Source of the DNA: Branchiostoma floridae
Lineage: Eukaryota > Chordata > Leptocardii > Amphioxiformes > Branchiostomatidae
NCBI RefSeq assembly: GCF_000003815.2
Contig: NC_049985.1
Location: 19,067,480-19,131,479, forward strand
Length of the DNA stretch: 64,000 bases
Direction: 5' to 3'
Shown: positions 31,518 to 42,228 of the stretch, piece by piece
How the letters are laid out: every line of letters begins with the position of its first letter
Position numbering within the stretch: the first letter of the stretch is position 1
Made by a program: the position numbers and the translations under genes
Notes under the pieces: generated by a model
Told to the model about the DNA's origin: nothing
Databases searched by the model: none
The model's input: the letters and a program-made list of their open reading frames with translations, nothing else

Positions 31518-32321
31518 CTAGGAAAAGTAGGAAGACCGCCTCTGTCTGAAGTGAAGTGTTACGATCACTTGCCCTTGCACAAATGGCACGGGTTCGCCGA
31601 GGTCGTTCCTTATATCGATTTCAATCGTCTCGAATCGTTTCCTGGCCAGGGGAATGTAGTGAGGCGTGAGGATAGGGTGATCGACGATGTCCCCGTCTTG
31701 TCCCTCGATTTTGACGATTCTCAGCAGAGGAACCTTCTGTCCACCCACCGGACGATGCTGCATGACATCCCCGTACACGTACAGGGAGTGAAAACCCAGG
31801 TTGGGGTCGGCTGGCCGTGGTGCCTGTACCCAACTACCGTATATGGCGCCTTTTACTCCCCATCCCAGTTTTTCGGCCAATGGCCCCGTCAAATAAGTCT
31901 TCATTGTCGTCGAATTTTGCGCCATGGGAGGCAGGACCATGGTCACTCTTTTCGTGATGCTGTCATAAGCAAACATGTCGTGTTGCTTGAAGAGGCTAGG
32001 GTAACGTATGGAAGCGGCTTCGTTCAGACTTTTCAAGAGTTGCAAAACGTCCTTGTAGTGCCCCGCGGAGATTTTGACGATCTCGTATTCCCGACCACTC
32101 CCTTCATCTTTTTCGTCCACCATGTAATACACCAAGGTGTTTTCGCCTTCCCGAACGTTCAGCCAGCTGTGAGGATATTGTATCTCGACGAGACCCACCT
32201 CCCACTCTCCCGACAGTTCTACGGGCTGAGCCAGTTTGGTCCGATAATTCGTGACCGTGTTTTCTTGAAAGACGTCCATACTTCCGTCGCTGGGGAGAGT
32301 GACGTAAAACGAATTGGCCAT
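31518..32321 (-). CDS. Minor capsid protein (penton-like, single jelly roll)
   Basis: A 267-residue protein beginning ANSFYVTLPSDGSMDVF. The opening followed by NTVTNYRTKLAQPVELSGEW and GLVEIQYPHSW is characteristic of the Polinton/adintovirus penton-type vertex protein. It heads the cassette penton-PX-capsid-protease, with 2-, 16- and 2-nt gaps. The frame is intact. Upstream, ATGATAAATACC about 45 bases before the ATG is a possible TATA element. Confidence 0.75.
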   Translation of the reverse strand: MANSFYVTLPSDGSMDVFQENTVTNYRTKLAQPVELSGEWEVGLVEIQYPHSWLNVREGENTLVYYMVDEKDEGSGREYEIVKISAGHYKDVLQLLKSLNEAASIRYPSLFKQHDMFAYDSITKRVTMVLPPMAQNSTTMKTYLTGPLAEKLGWGVKGAIYGSWVQAPRPADPNLGFHSLYVYGDVMQHRPVGGQKVPLLRIVKIEGQDGDIVDHPILTPHYIPLARKRFETIEIDIRNDLGEPVPFVQGQVIVTLHFRQRRSSYFS

Positions 32322-32398
32322 GGCGAGGTACGTCTGAGCAATGCCCTTTGTGCGGGCGTGCGTCGGTATTTATCATATGGGAACCATGTCCTCTTCTC

Positions 32399-33559
32399 TC
32401 ACCCAGCTATTAAACTTGGCCGCGCCGGATATCCTTTCCATTTCACAAAAAACTCCTTCTTTTTGCCTCGCCTTCTCGTGTCCAGGATGTCCTCTACTTG
32501 ATAGACGTCGTCGTCTTTTTTCATCACTTTCTGCAACTCCTTCTCGTAAAACGTCCCTCTCAAAACTTCCCCGTCGTAATCTTTCACGCGATAAACGGGA
32601 GGACGGCGGGCAATTTGTTCAGAGACGACGAAGATCTCTGTGGTCCAATTGGGCGTATAGCCCTTTTCCAGGCGCAGTTTAGATTTGCTGATTCGAACCG
32701 AATCTCCGACTCGAAATTTAAACGACGGCGGTTGTTTTCTCCCTTTCCGGGGTTTCGAGATGTCATCATCTCCGTACAGGGTATGCCACACGAGCCCCTC
32801 GTTCTTCTCGTTCACTTCGATGGGAGCCATTTTGATGCTGCGGTGGTAGGAGCGGTTGTAGGACCACACCAGATCGCTCAGGACGTCGATGTATCGGTGC
32901 GTGTTCTTTGCGGTGAAATATTTCCACATTCTCGTCTTCAGCGTACGATTGAACCTTTCCACCACACTGGCTTTGGTTTCCACACTAAACGTCGTAAAGA
33001 ATTTGATCCCCTCCTTCTTCAATAGAGACTGGACGTGTCGATTGAGAAACTCTGTACCTTGATCCGTTTGCAGGCACCTGGGCTTTTGGTCGTCTTCGGC
33101 TAGGATGGTTTGAAAGGCTTTCGCCAAGGTGGGGCCCGTCTTGTCTTTGATGGGAACGACCCACGCGTATTTAGAAAATACGTCTATGCAGGTCAGGAGA
33201 TAGCGATACCCGTCATTATGCCGAGAGAGGGATGACATATCGGCGAGATCAGCCTGCCACTGGTCGTGTATTCCTCCGGTTATCACTCGATTCCTTTGAA
33301 AACGTCGTCTGATGGGCTTGTGTAAAGTGTGTGTGTCTTGAGAACGCAACCACGCTTCTACTTGTTTTCGGGTGACTCCGTACTTGTCTCGCACGGCTCG
33401 ATGGAGCCGTCCCACTCCACCGTACCCTGCAGGATGTCTAGGGTCGTAGTAAACCCTGTGGAGGACGTCGTGCCATTCCTCGGCAGTATTGGTGGGGTAG
33501 GGCTTGCTTCCCCCTCCCGCCTTCCTTCTCCTCCTCCTTTCGGGATTCTTGGAAACCAT
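32399..33559 (-). CDS. Retrovirus-type DDE integrase with damaged C-terminal chromodomain
   Basis: The open frame extends to 33613, but the ATG at 33559 (MVSKNPERRRRRK) is the more natural start, giving 386 residues. Counted from 33613, the catalytic triad is Asp122 (WQADLADM), Asp184 (LQTDQGTEF) and Glu219 (VVERFNRT). YYDPRHPAGYGG near the N-terminus is typical of Polinton integrases. After the core comes a basic linker and the beginning of a chromodomain (VYQVEDILDTR...FFVKWKGYP). The frame then ends early at 32399, while the conserved remainder of the chromodomain lies in another frame directly downstream, indicating a 1- or 2-base indel near 32440. The core may be functional; the chromodomain is broken. 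Confidence 0.87.
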   Translation of the reverse strand: MVSKNPERRRRRKAGGGSKPYPTNTAEEWHDVLHRVYYDPRHPAGYGGVGRLHRAVRDKYGVTRKQVEAWLRSQDTHTLHKPIRRRFQRNRVITGGIHDQWQADLADMSSLSRHNDGYRYLLTCIDVFSKYAWVVPIKDKTGPTLAKAFQTILAEDDQKPRCLQTDQGTEFLNRHVQSLLKKEGIKFFTTFSVETKASVVERFNRTLKTRMWKYFTAKNTHRYIDVLSDLVWSYNRSYHRSIKMAPIEVNEKNEGLVWHTLYGDDDISKPRKGRKQPPSFKFRVGDSVRISKSKLRLEKGYTPNWTTEIFVVSEQIARRPPVYRVKDYDGEVLRGTFYEKELQKVMKKDDDVYQVEDILDTRRRGKKKEFFVKWKGYPARPSLIAG

Positions 33560-33613
33560 CCCAAACCACGAAAGAACATAAATATTCGGCCTCCCATACA
33601 CATGCACGCGCAA

Positions 33614-33874
33614 TGAACGCGGTCCACTATCTCACAAAAGAGCTCGCCCAAGAACGCGATGTCGGGAAGACAACCCATGCGTGTTGTTTGTGCCTCTCCA
33701 ACTCTGAGACTGACTGTTTAGTTAGAACGCTAGCCCTTTTATACAGATGCACCTCTTTTATGCACATGCGCCTCTCTCTCTCACACACACGCTTATTTAA
33801 CGAACCTACTATAGCAATAAAATGACACACACAGACTTCAATGAGATCTTTGCTCATGTTTGTACCACAGGAAG
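33614..33874. other. Intergenic between integrase and PC4 genes
   Basis: It should hold the integrase promoter on the minus strand. A 70-codon plus-strand frame (33613-33825) ends in AATAAA but has no recognisable domain. Confidence 0.4.
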
Positions 33875-33880
33875 TTTATT
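33875..33880 (-). terminator. Poly(A) signal AATAAA of the PC4 gene
   Basis: On the minus strand AATAAA overlaps the final stop codon of the PC4 frame (33876-33878), a compact arrangement usual in viruses. Confidence 0.6.
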
Positions 33881-34637
33881 TGTATGACAAATCACTGGTT
33901 CGCGATTTTTTCAGGACTTTGCTGGTCAGCGATTTCTGCTCGAGGACGGTTTTCAGGACGGCATCGATCTTGTCTGCCTGTTCCTCCAGGGCATCCCACT
34001 GCTGCGCTGATAGGTTGAGCCCTTTCTTGCTCGGGAGGAGTTTGTCTTGATCCGCTTTCGGTCTGAAAAACTCTCGTAGACTCACGACCGCTTTCCCTCT
34101 GAACAGCTACACGACGGCATATCGTTGGTTTCCCAGGTCGAATCGGCTGGGTAGGAACGTGCTCCCGTTTCCGTTGTATAATGTGTGCTTGGCTGAAAAT
34201 CCGCAAGCCAGGAGAACTGACGACACGCTGCTCATGTTGCGTTTGAGAGCGAGCCATTGCTCTGGGGCTAGAGCCAGCCCTTGTTTACCGGGCTTCCACA
34301 CGTCTTTCCCGGGACAAGGTCGATAGAACATCCGCACATTCACTAGCGGCATCCCCTTGAAACAGCCGACAGTAACAAATACGTCTTCGCCAATAGAGAA
34401 CCTGGTTTCAACTCCGTCGTTGATAACCTCCGACTTTCGGGGTCGTTTAACGGTCGGTGCTGGGTTGGTCGCGGGCCAAGTGTCTGGTACGTCTCCAGTT
34501 GGCGGCGTCCGGGCTCCGTCGTGACGGGGTGATGTCTTCGTCGCTGCGTCCGCCTGTGGAGGTTTAGAGAGCCCGGTGTAGGCGGGCAGTGTCCTCCAAT
34601 ATTGGAGATCTTGCGGATAAATCAGTGAGTCGTCCAT
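33876..34637 (-). pseudogene. Tandem PC4-domain DNA-binding protein with an in-frame TAG
   Basis: The first part (34107-34637, 176 residues) has a Pro/Thr-rich leader with KRPRK and one PC4/p15 domain (about 78-135: SIGEDVFVTVGCFKGMPLVN, then KPGKQGLALAPEQWLAL). After a TAG at 34107-34109 the same frame stays open to 33876 and encodes a second PC4 domain (VVSLREFF, PSKKGLNLSAQQWDAL). PC4 proteins bind single-stranded DNA and melted promoters as transcription or replication cofactors. The stop may be a decay mutation or a read-through site; because the second domain straddles it, mutation is simpler. The gene's promoter and first codons lie in the right arm. Confidence 0.75.
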
Positions 34638-34750
34638 GGCTCGTCGGGTTCTTGGTCGTCAGCGAAGCGGCAGAGATCCGTAGGTGCGCTAGATCGCGGC
34701 GGGTCTGCCTTTATGAGGACCTCTTGTCCTGCCCCAACCAATTAGCGTGC
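34638..34750 (-). promoter_or_regulatory. Promoter of the PC4 gene, right arm
   Basis: Minus-strand TATA-like CATAAAGG (about 34709-34716) and a CCAAT box (34736-34740 region) precede the ATG at 34637, mirrored from 28960-29072. Confidence 0.45.
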
Positions 34751-34846
34751 AGCTCATTATCTCATGCAATTATGTAAATCAACTTTGGCCAACCAGCGTA
34801 CCGTGCGTGGGCGTGTTTTAACATGCTCGGGCATGCTCCGGCATGT

Positions 34847-35341
34847 TCATTGCACGATGATGCAAACGTGTGCAGTGAGAAGCCAACAGAGACACTGTAC
34901 AACCGACGGGTACTTGTCGTGCCGCCGACGGTCAAACCATCCGTCCCATCCACGTTGGCGTAACAACCAGTTACCCGCATAGTCGCAAATCAACGTTGCT
35001 AACTCGGTCGAGATGGCGTCGGTACTTCCTTCATACTGTTCGTGCATACACACGTCCACGGCAAAAGCCATTGCGGTAACGAGTCGACCCCAGTTTAATC
35101 GTCTCTCTTGCAGTACTTTTTCGAGCACCGTTTTCAGCCCATCCCTCGCGTTGGGTACGTTGTCCATGAAGCTGTCGATAATCTTTCCGTATTCCTCTTC
35201 CGCCGAGATCGCATCCACCCATTGTACTACTTTTACGTACGCCACCGAACTGGGGTGTCTGTATTCAGGAAACAAGTCTGGGGCTTTGTGATATAGTAAC
35301 TGACGAAAGACGTCTGTTGTTTGTGCTTTCAGCGCATCCAT
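34847..35341 (-). CDS. Bcl-2-like protein, right-arm copy
   Basis: A 164-residue relative of the 28339 gene with the same BH1-like NWGRLV, BH2-like NWLLRQRGWDGW and C-terminal hydrophobic anchor. It is three residues shorter around positions 98-103 and has scattered substitutions, so the pair is about 85 percent identical by eye. The frame is intact. It reads inward from the right terminal DR1 array. An anti-apoptotic role is inferred from the family. Confidence 0.8.
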   Translation of the reverse strand: MDALKAQTTDVFRQLLYHKAPDLFPEYRHPSSVAYVKVVQWVDAISAEEEYGKIIDSFMDNVPNARDGLKTVLEKVLQERRLNWGRLVTAMAFAVDVCMHEQYEGSTDAISTELATLICDYAGNWLLRQRGWDGWFDRRRHDKYPSVVQCLCWLLTAHVCIIVQ

Positions 35342-35364
35342 TAAAGACTCATCTCAGTAGACTT

Positions 35365-35664
35365 AACCAGGCCAAATAAGGACATGTCATTCACGATTGG
35401 GGAGGGGGAGGTTCATTTGGGGTGGGGTGGGGTTGTCATAGTTACCTTGCTCCGCCTGAATATATGATATCTGACCCCTGACCTGCTCCTGAATAAATTA
35501 TATGTGATCTCTGACCTGCGCCTGAATACATCATATCTGACCTGCGCCTGAATACATCATATTTGACCTCTGACCTGCGCCTGAATACATCATATCTGAC
35601 CTCTGACCTGCTCCACCTTGCTCCACCTGAATAATGATAGTCAGCGTGTCGCTACTATACTACT
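35365..35664 (-). repeat. Outer right terminal inverted repeat
   Basis: Inverse of 24548-24860. One unit lacks half of its DR1 relative to the left end, a small deletion of about 11-13 bp near 35538. Confidence 0.9.
35472..35609 (-). promoter_or_regulatory. DR1 nuclear-receptor element array, outer right terminus
   Basis: Minus-strand DR1 sites at 35472-35484, 35505-35517, 35564-35576 and 35597-35609, plus a lone AGGTCA half-site at 35538-35543. Same unit as at the left terminus. Confidence 0.6.
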
Positions 35665-35670
35665 GTAGTA

Positions 35671-37189
35671 TGTTTCCACCATGGACAGTTATAGACTAGA
35701 CGAAGCATCCTTGTATATGTGCCATTGAGTTTTTGGGAATGTGTCTTAGACATAAGCCAAGATTCAGATCCGTACAACAGAATTGTTTCAATACATGTCT
35801 GAAAGAGTTTTGTCTTGGTTTGTTTTCTGATGGGGGATTTCCAAACTCTGTGCAATGAGTGAAGGGCACTCCATGCCAAGGCTATCCTAACATTCATATC
35901 GTGAAGACTATCGGTGAAACCACCTAAGTATTTGAAGTCGGAAACCCGCTCTATGGAGCTGCCATCAGATGTTAAAAGTAAACTAGGAGTTGTTGGATTT
36001 AAGTGCATAACCTTTGTCTTGGAAGCATTGAGGTATAACCCTATTCTTTGGCAGGCAACTTCCACCTTAGTAAGAAGATTTTGTGCGAGTTCTATCGAAT
36101 CTTCCAACAAAGCAATGTCATCGGCAAAATCTAAATCAGGTAGGGTTTCGGCCGGGTGACGTCGGCTTCGTCTGCGTCGGAGTGTTAGTCCCTCCGAGTC
36201 AGATATCGAAGACCGCAATGCATAATCGAGACATATAATGAAGAGAAAGGGTGCCAATGGGTCACCATGAAGGACGCCTGTATTGATGCTGAATGCATCA
36301 GTTTCCCCCTCAGGAGTGATTACCACAGCAGTGGTGTCCTCATACATGGCACGAACAGCACTTACGACATCCGGCGGAATCCCGTAAGCTTCCAGTATTT
36401 GGAACATTTTGAAGCGATTTATGGAGTCGAATGCTTTGCGGAAGTCGATAAACACGAGCACCGCTTCTTTGTCAAAGTTTTTCAACTCCTCAACAATGCG
36501 CCTAAGTGCTAGAATGTGAGAGGTGGTTGATCTACCTTGACGGAAGCCATTTTGATTTGGACGCAACACTTGGTCTATGACAGGACGAATTCTATTAAGT
36601 AAACAGCGGTTATAAATTTTGGATGCGATTTGAGACAAAGAAATACCTCTATAGTTGTCTGGCTGTCGCAAGTCCCCTTTCTTGGGGATGGGGATGATAC
36701 CAGACATACCCCATTCTTTTGGGCGATATCCATTGTATGTTGAGTTGCAGAAAAGTAAAAGGATTTTTGTCATGTTTGGTAACTTCCAAAACTCAGGTGG
36801 GAGACCATCCATGCCGGGAGCTTTCCCGTTTTTTAATTGCATGGATGCCATAACTACCTCCTCTTGAGAAAACTCGCCACTTTTAATCTCAGTGAAAACC
36901 TCGAACACTTTATGAATTGGTTCGCTGTCAGGGGAGGAATTAGTATTCACATTAAGAAGGTTTTTAAAATGATTCTCCCAGAGTTTTAGTCGATCTTCTC
37001 CTTTGATGTGCACAGCATTTCTTGATTTCTTTCCTGCTAGTGTTTTCACTAAGTCCCAGGCATTTTTTATATTACTTAGCAACGCCGGATGTTCAAAGAT
37101 ACGGAGAGTTTCATTAATGCGCTTGTCTTCACAACGATCAAAGGTTTTCCGCAAGTTAACCTGGGCTGTTTGCACATTTCGTGTGGAAG
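35671..37189 (-). mobile_element. LINE, 5' part (reverse transcriptase), truncated at its 5' end
   Basis: The minus-strand frame from about 37175 is open through the whole RT domain: GKAPGMDGLPPEFWK, GIIPIPKKGD, NYRGISL, NQNGFRQGRST, VFIDFRKAFD, GVLHGDPLAPFLF, the catalytic DFADDIALL, and SKTKVMHLN. There is no upstream endonuclease, so the copy is 5'-truncated, as is usual for LINEs. The order and C-terminal block suggest an RTE/CR1-like clade. It is cut at 35671 by the viral element and continues at 24541. Confidence 0.9.
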
Positions 37190-37630
37190 CCCTTACATAT
37201 CAATAATATTGGGATAGATAGCCATTTTTCTTGTGCATATTATAACATTTTGTCAAACTTCCATACCTAGAGGGTCCAATCTTGAGTAAACAATGTGCCA
37301 TTACCATGCGTTATTACTTATTTATAACAAAGATTATTTATTCATCCTTTTGCAGTAATGATTTATTGAAATGAAAAGGAAATTCGGCCTGCATTCAATA
37401 GAAATGGTATGGCCAAGGTCAAATTCTGGACCATGTCAGGGCTCGAAATACCATCTGCATATGCATCTTAGTTGTAGGCAAAATTGGAACTGTGTAGGTA
37501 TTTCTTATATATCTAACCTGCACGTGTCCATGTTTTGTGTTTTCTAGTTCTATTACACTTTGATATTGATTTTGGCGATGCCTCCAGGGTGGAGCTTTAT
37601 TTATTCTAACTTCAGGGTACGTCTAATGTG

Positions 37631-39645
37631 ATGATGACGGCGTTAACGTGGTGGCAGGTGCTGAAACGTGTCCTGGCAGTGGCTTTTATTCTAGCGACAG
37701 TAGCATTTCTGATTATTATGGTTGGTGCATTTATACATACCTAAGCATGTAAAGTAGATATTTACAACTGAATGCTACTAGTTTTGGAGAGTAATTGATT
37801 ATACTAAAGAGTGCTTGCTTTTCGTTGTTTCTAAAATATTTTTTTCAGTAACTAAGTATTCAGGAGAAAGAAAAGCTAAGCTTAACTTATTAATTGATAG
37901 ACTAGATAATGATTAGCAGATTATATAATTATAAACTGTGCTAGAGGATAATAAAAACAATTTAAATCAATATTTTGCCCTGTTATTTTTTAAATAACAC
38001 AAAGTTTGATAGAAATTTTGTACCAAAAGTAATAATAAGGTATGTTTAACTTCAAAGTGGTAGAATGATTATGAATAGATGTTGGCGAATGTATAAGGTT
38101 GCAAACTCTAGTTGCAAACTTGACAGATTTTTGTTGTTGCTCTTAAATTCACAGGTAGGCATCTCAAGATGGGATTTCAACTCTCGTCACTTGCATTTTC
38201 TGAACCAAAATTAAAGGCCAAGGTAAAAATAAAATTATAATACATTTTTCATTGGATGTCTTTAAAGCATTGTTACATTCATCTTGTTTTCGTTTGGTTG
38301 GTCCATTTTGTGTAGCATTCAGATTCTGATTTGTGTACACTATTAACTCAGAAAGCTACATTGAAAGGTACACTGAATACATAAAAGGAATACAAATGCA
38401 ATATAATCCAAGTAGCAAGAGTTGGTACGGGAGCTAGGTTGTCTATTACATTACATAACATAACATAACATGAAGAACACTTAGTCTAAAAAAAACAGCA
38501 AAATTGAGGACAACCTACCACCGTAAGCTAGCTGGCGCCGCCATTTTGATACCATATGTTGTACCAGTTACTATTGTGTAGCACTATGGTTTGTCGAAAA
38601 GTGCTGCAGCTTTGAACGCCCTTTTTCTTAACAAAAGTGATCCTTTCTTCAAGAATTTGTAGAAGGAGGATCGCGCAAGCCACAAGGTGGCGCCGACTTT
38701 GATTTTTACTGATGAATAACTTAACGTTTCCTTGACAGGTCATCACTGTGACGTCAGGAGGAACATGGCGCTCTTCGAATAAGAGAATCAACCTAGACTG
38801 GGTCACCCACCTAAAGTACACCTCTGTCAAAATCATCAGATCAAAAGCCAAGTATCACGTGGGGGACACTCTTGTTCTTGAGGTCATAGCAAGGGACGGC
38901 AACAAACGACGAAAGATGTATGGCGGTGACTACTTTACAGCGGTTTTACGTGACAAAGTTAAAAAAGCCAGTACAACGGGTAGGGTACAGGACCACGGAA
39001 ATGGTCTGTACACCGTTAGCTTTCTTCTCAGCTTCCCAGGGAAGGTGACGCTAGAAGTACAACTCGTCCACCCGAGCGAAGCGGTACAACTTCTGAGGGA
39101 ACTCAGAGAGGTTCCCAACAAGAGAACTTGGTCTTGTGTGTTTAAAAGTAAGCCAGAAGACGTTAGGGCCAACTGTACTCTCCTTGCAAACCGATCTCTC
39201 GATTTGTCAAGTCAGTGCGACTTCTCAGTAAAAAACACAAGCCGGAATTGGTTTTGCGCAAAACCAAAGGGAACATCCTGTGACAGCATCACGAAGTGTA
39301 CATCTCTTAAGGACACAGTGGACAAGCTATTAAATTCTGCTGAGCGTCGGCTTTTTGAACGGTATGATTTATCCGGTTAAAAAGGTTGAAAAGTCACTGA
39401 TACCGAACAAGTGATTATTGTTTTGTACACAAACGAGTGATATTTAGCCGACTTCTCGGTCACAATCTATCACATTTCTCGTTTCTGGCAGGTTCACATT
39501 GCACATGCACTGAGGCATCGCTGTTGTCGTCTGAAACGCAATGCATTTACATATCCTCTTGACCTGTTATATGAATGCTTTGTTGAATGAATGCAATTTT
39601 TGCCATAAGATCTTTGCGGCATTTACATGCACCATCATATAGATT

Positions 39646-39707
<62 letters not shown>

Positions 39708-42228
39708 AATTCAAGATGTTTTGTTCTAAAATTGTATAATTTATGTATCTCCTCAGGCCGTTCTTTCGGATGAATTTAACTGCTGACACGAAAGGACCAA
39801 TCATCGTTTCCGACGTTAACGGTTAGTTATTCTATATATAGGTATTCTGTGTAATTGTATGCAAAAATACAACTGTAACATTAGAAAATATTAACACACT
39901 ACATGCAAACAAATTTCAGGTCATTTGGTTTAATTACCAGGGCACAGGAGCAAAAATGTACATTTTTGTCTATTAAAAATGGCCATAAAATCGTAATATT
40001 AATCATGAATTATGAAAAAGCGCGAATGAATTAATGTCACCATATGTTTTAGGTAACTCCACGAAAATTGCAGGTCATTTGGATAAAAAAATCTGGGCAC
40101 AGAAGCCCCAAAAATACATTTTGTCTGAAAATGCCGGAAAAGTGCCATTAAATCAATTTTGGGCAGAACTTGTGATGCCTCCATTAATTATCGTTAATTT
40201 TTTGCCTGATTTTTGAAAAAACGTTTTTCTTCTTTGTTGCTGTTTGACATGACGAAAAGTTACCAAAATTAGCAAATATGTTGTGTTGTAGTATATTTAT
40301 TGCACTTGTTGGATAGATGTAAAAGTGGCACCAATATGGAAGCTATGAATGTAGTTACCAAATAGTTGTTAGTGAAACCAGTCTACCATACTATTGTCAC
40401 GTTTACCACACCAGTACATCTCTTGGATACAGGAATGTTGGCTGTAATACCAGATTTTGTCATTTCAATTCTTGTTACAGCATTTATGGTGTCTATTAAA
40501 AAAATGTAGCAGTCTTGTTTTAGTACCCATCTTGTTTTTTCTCACTATTTCTGCAGTCTGAAGAGGATGACATTGTCATCCATAAAATTTACTTGCTGTG
40601 GCCTAGAGTCCATTCCAAGACACCATGAGGGTTTTTAGGTGATATTTATAATTAGTCTGAATTATTTTGAATAAAAGAATATCTGAGCCACAATAATTAA
40701 ATTATTTTTAAAAAATTGACTAAGAAAATACTCATCTATTTGAATTCCTTTGAATATTTTACAAACATTTTGAAAGTAACTGTACAAAAATATCTTTATT
40801 TAGAATAATTGTGAAGCCTCAGTGTGATTATTTCACATTTACAAATATTTACAAATATTTGTAAACTTTGCCAAATGGTAAGATTAGTTTATTGCCCCCA
40901 TAAAAGTAAGCCCTTTGTTGCATTTGTACATTTTTAGATTTCACTGCTGGGCATTGGTGGATCCTTTGTTGTGGGCCATTGTTGCATCGCACCCAACCAT
41001 ACTTTGCAAATATGTGTGAATTGCTATCTTCCCAGCCCACTGAATCATTTACAAAAAAATGGTAGAAACTGGTAAATAATGGTAGAATGCTGTTATCATT
41101 ATCTAGAAACCATTAGAAGTATCCAATACCACACCATGAATGTTTCCAAAGTTTTACAGGAGCAGGGAAATATTTATGAAGTTGAAACAGTGTTAAAAAT
41201 ATTTCTAAAGCATCAAATGTCCCAGACATATAATTTCAAAACTTTAAAATCAATTCTAAACAATGGTAACAAACATCCGCATGGTGTCTTGGAATGGACT
41301 CTAAACACGAAATTCTGATTAATATGGGGTGATATGTTGCCTCATTTTTTCTTCTGTAGAACAGGCGAAAATCAATAAAATTAAGTTAGTGCGGCCTAAA
41401 CAGAAATAGAAGGACTAACCTTACCTCTAACATTTTATTTTCCCAACAGAAAACACGACTGTAAAGCGACCACTGCCGTTTTGCCATCCTCGTTTGCAGC
41501 ATTCCGAATATCAGGGTTTCTGGCTCCGTGGCACATGGCACTCGTTGTCCTGTAAAGTTCGACAATTCAGTTCGAGGGAAATCACAAAATGTTTGACTAA
41601 TCGAACAGTACATTTTAGAGGTGACTCTACTTTGCGGCAATGGATTCAACGCCTTGGAGAATTAAAAATAATGCATCCAGGGCCCGGGGACCCATATTTC
41701 AGGCCCTACACTAACAACAGAAGACAAATTCAGGTCACATTCAAGTTCCACACTGTTCCTATCCAAGTATCAGCTTGGTTTAAGTTTAAAAACTTGACTG
41801 ATTCTGGTGTTTCTAACGACATCATGAAGATGATCGGCGGTGAGAATGTTGTGCTTGTGCTGAGCCTGTGTTCACACTTCACAGCCGAACCTACCCACGT
41901 TTACACCTTCCGAATGTACGAACTCAGGTCCGCAATAGAACAACTTCACAAGAAATATCCTAAAACAACGGTGATCGTCAAGACGTGCAACACACGGAAC
42001 CATCGTCACTACAGGGAAGTCGTTCAGATGTCTGACTGGCTGGCGGACCAATTAAACCAGGAAATGAGGAACATTCTGGGAAGTTTGAACGTCGCCATCT
42101 TGGATGTGTGGGACATGACCGTGAGCCAGTGGTATCCCTATAACATACATCCGCATGAGCACGTAGTAGACAACGAATTAAACATGCTTATGTCTTACAT
42201 ATGCCCTATGATGGTAAAAAATGTGTAA
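37631..42228 (+). CDS. NXPE-family protein, copy 1 (one damaged exon)
   Basis: Exons: 37631-37720 (membrane anchor, VLAVAFILATVAFLIIM), 38155-38222, 38739-39361 (neurexophilin-like NXPE domain), 39757-39821 and 41450-42228 (C-terminal PC-esterase-like domain). The last exon has the GDS nucleophile block (RGDSTLRQW) and the C-terminal DVWDMTVSQWYPYNIHP region. Exon 2 is 68 bp here, against 63 and 69 in the paralogues, and hits a TAA at 38212, so including it breaks the frame. Skipping it joins exon 1 to exon 3 in phase 0 and leaves a 518-residue protein. It would be a type II membrane or secreted ER/Golgi protein; NXPE substrates are poorly known, possibly glycan esterases. Confidence 0.7.
39649..39706. 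repeat. (TA)n microsatellite
   Basis: In intron 3 of NXPE-1, at the position equivalent to the (TA)n in NXPE-2 at 50419-50483. Confidence 0.95.
39822..41449 (+). other. Intron 4 of NXPE-1
   Basis: AT-rich, about 1.6 kb. Parts match 48700-49400 inversely (CAGGTCATTTGGTTTAATTA-type sequence), confirming the duplication. No gene is seen. Confidence 0.6.

Larger units (their letters stand above)
24548..35664. mobile_element. 11.1-kb Polinton/adintovirus-like integrated element
   Basis: Flanked by GTAGTA at 24542-24547 and 35665-35670, the 6-bp target duplication typical of Polintons/Mavericks. Ends start AGTAGTATAGTAGCGACACG on both strands (the left has one extra AGT). Content from the left: terminal repeat, RNR2 (-), repeat unit, C2H2 stub (+), inner inverted arm with a Bcl-2-like gene (+), adenain-like protease, major capsid, PX-like core, penton-like and integrase genes (all -), tandem-PC4 gene (-), and the right arm with a second Bcl-2-like gene (-). 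Integrase, double-jelly-roll capsid, penton and protease are the Polinton/adintovirus signature. I see no family B DNA polymerase and no packaging ATPase, and damage is present in at least the integrase, PC4 and C2H2 genes. It is probably a defective endogenous copy. Confidence 0.9.
34534..35664 (-). repeat. Right inverted arm
   Basis: Inverse of 28025-29176. It contains the start of the PC4 gene, its promoter, a Bcl-2-like gene and the outer right terminal repeat. Confidence 0.85.

Noticed and set aside
33613-33825. 70-codon plus-strand frame ending in AATAAA between integrase and PC4 genes
   Set aside because: No domain, low-complexity Ser/Leu/His content and the opposite strand from its neighbours; support is too weak for a gene.
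37721-37744. Apparent in-frame stop TAA after the NXPE-1 anchor exon
   Set aside because: The comparison of three copies places the donor earlier, at ATG followed by GTTGGT, which joins the next exons in phase; the TAA lies in the intron.
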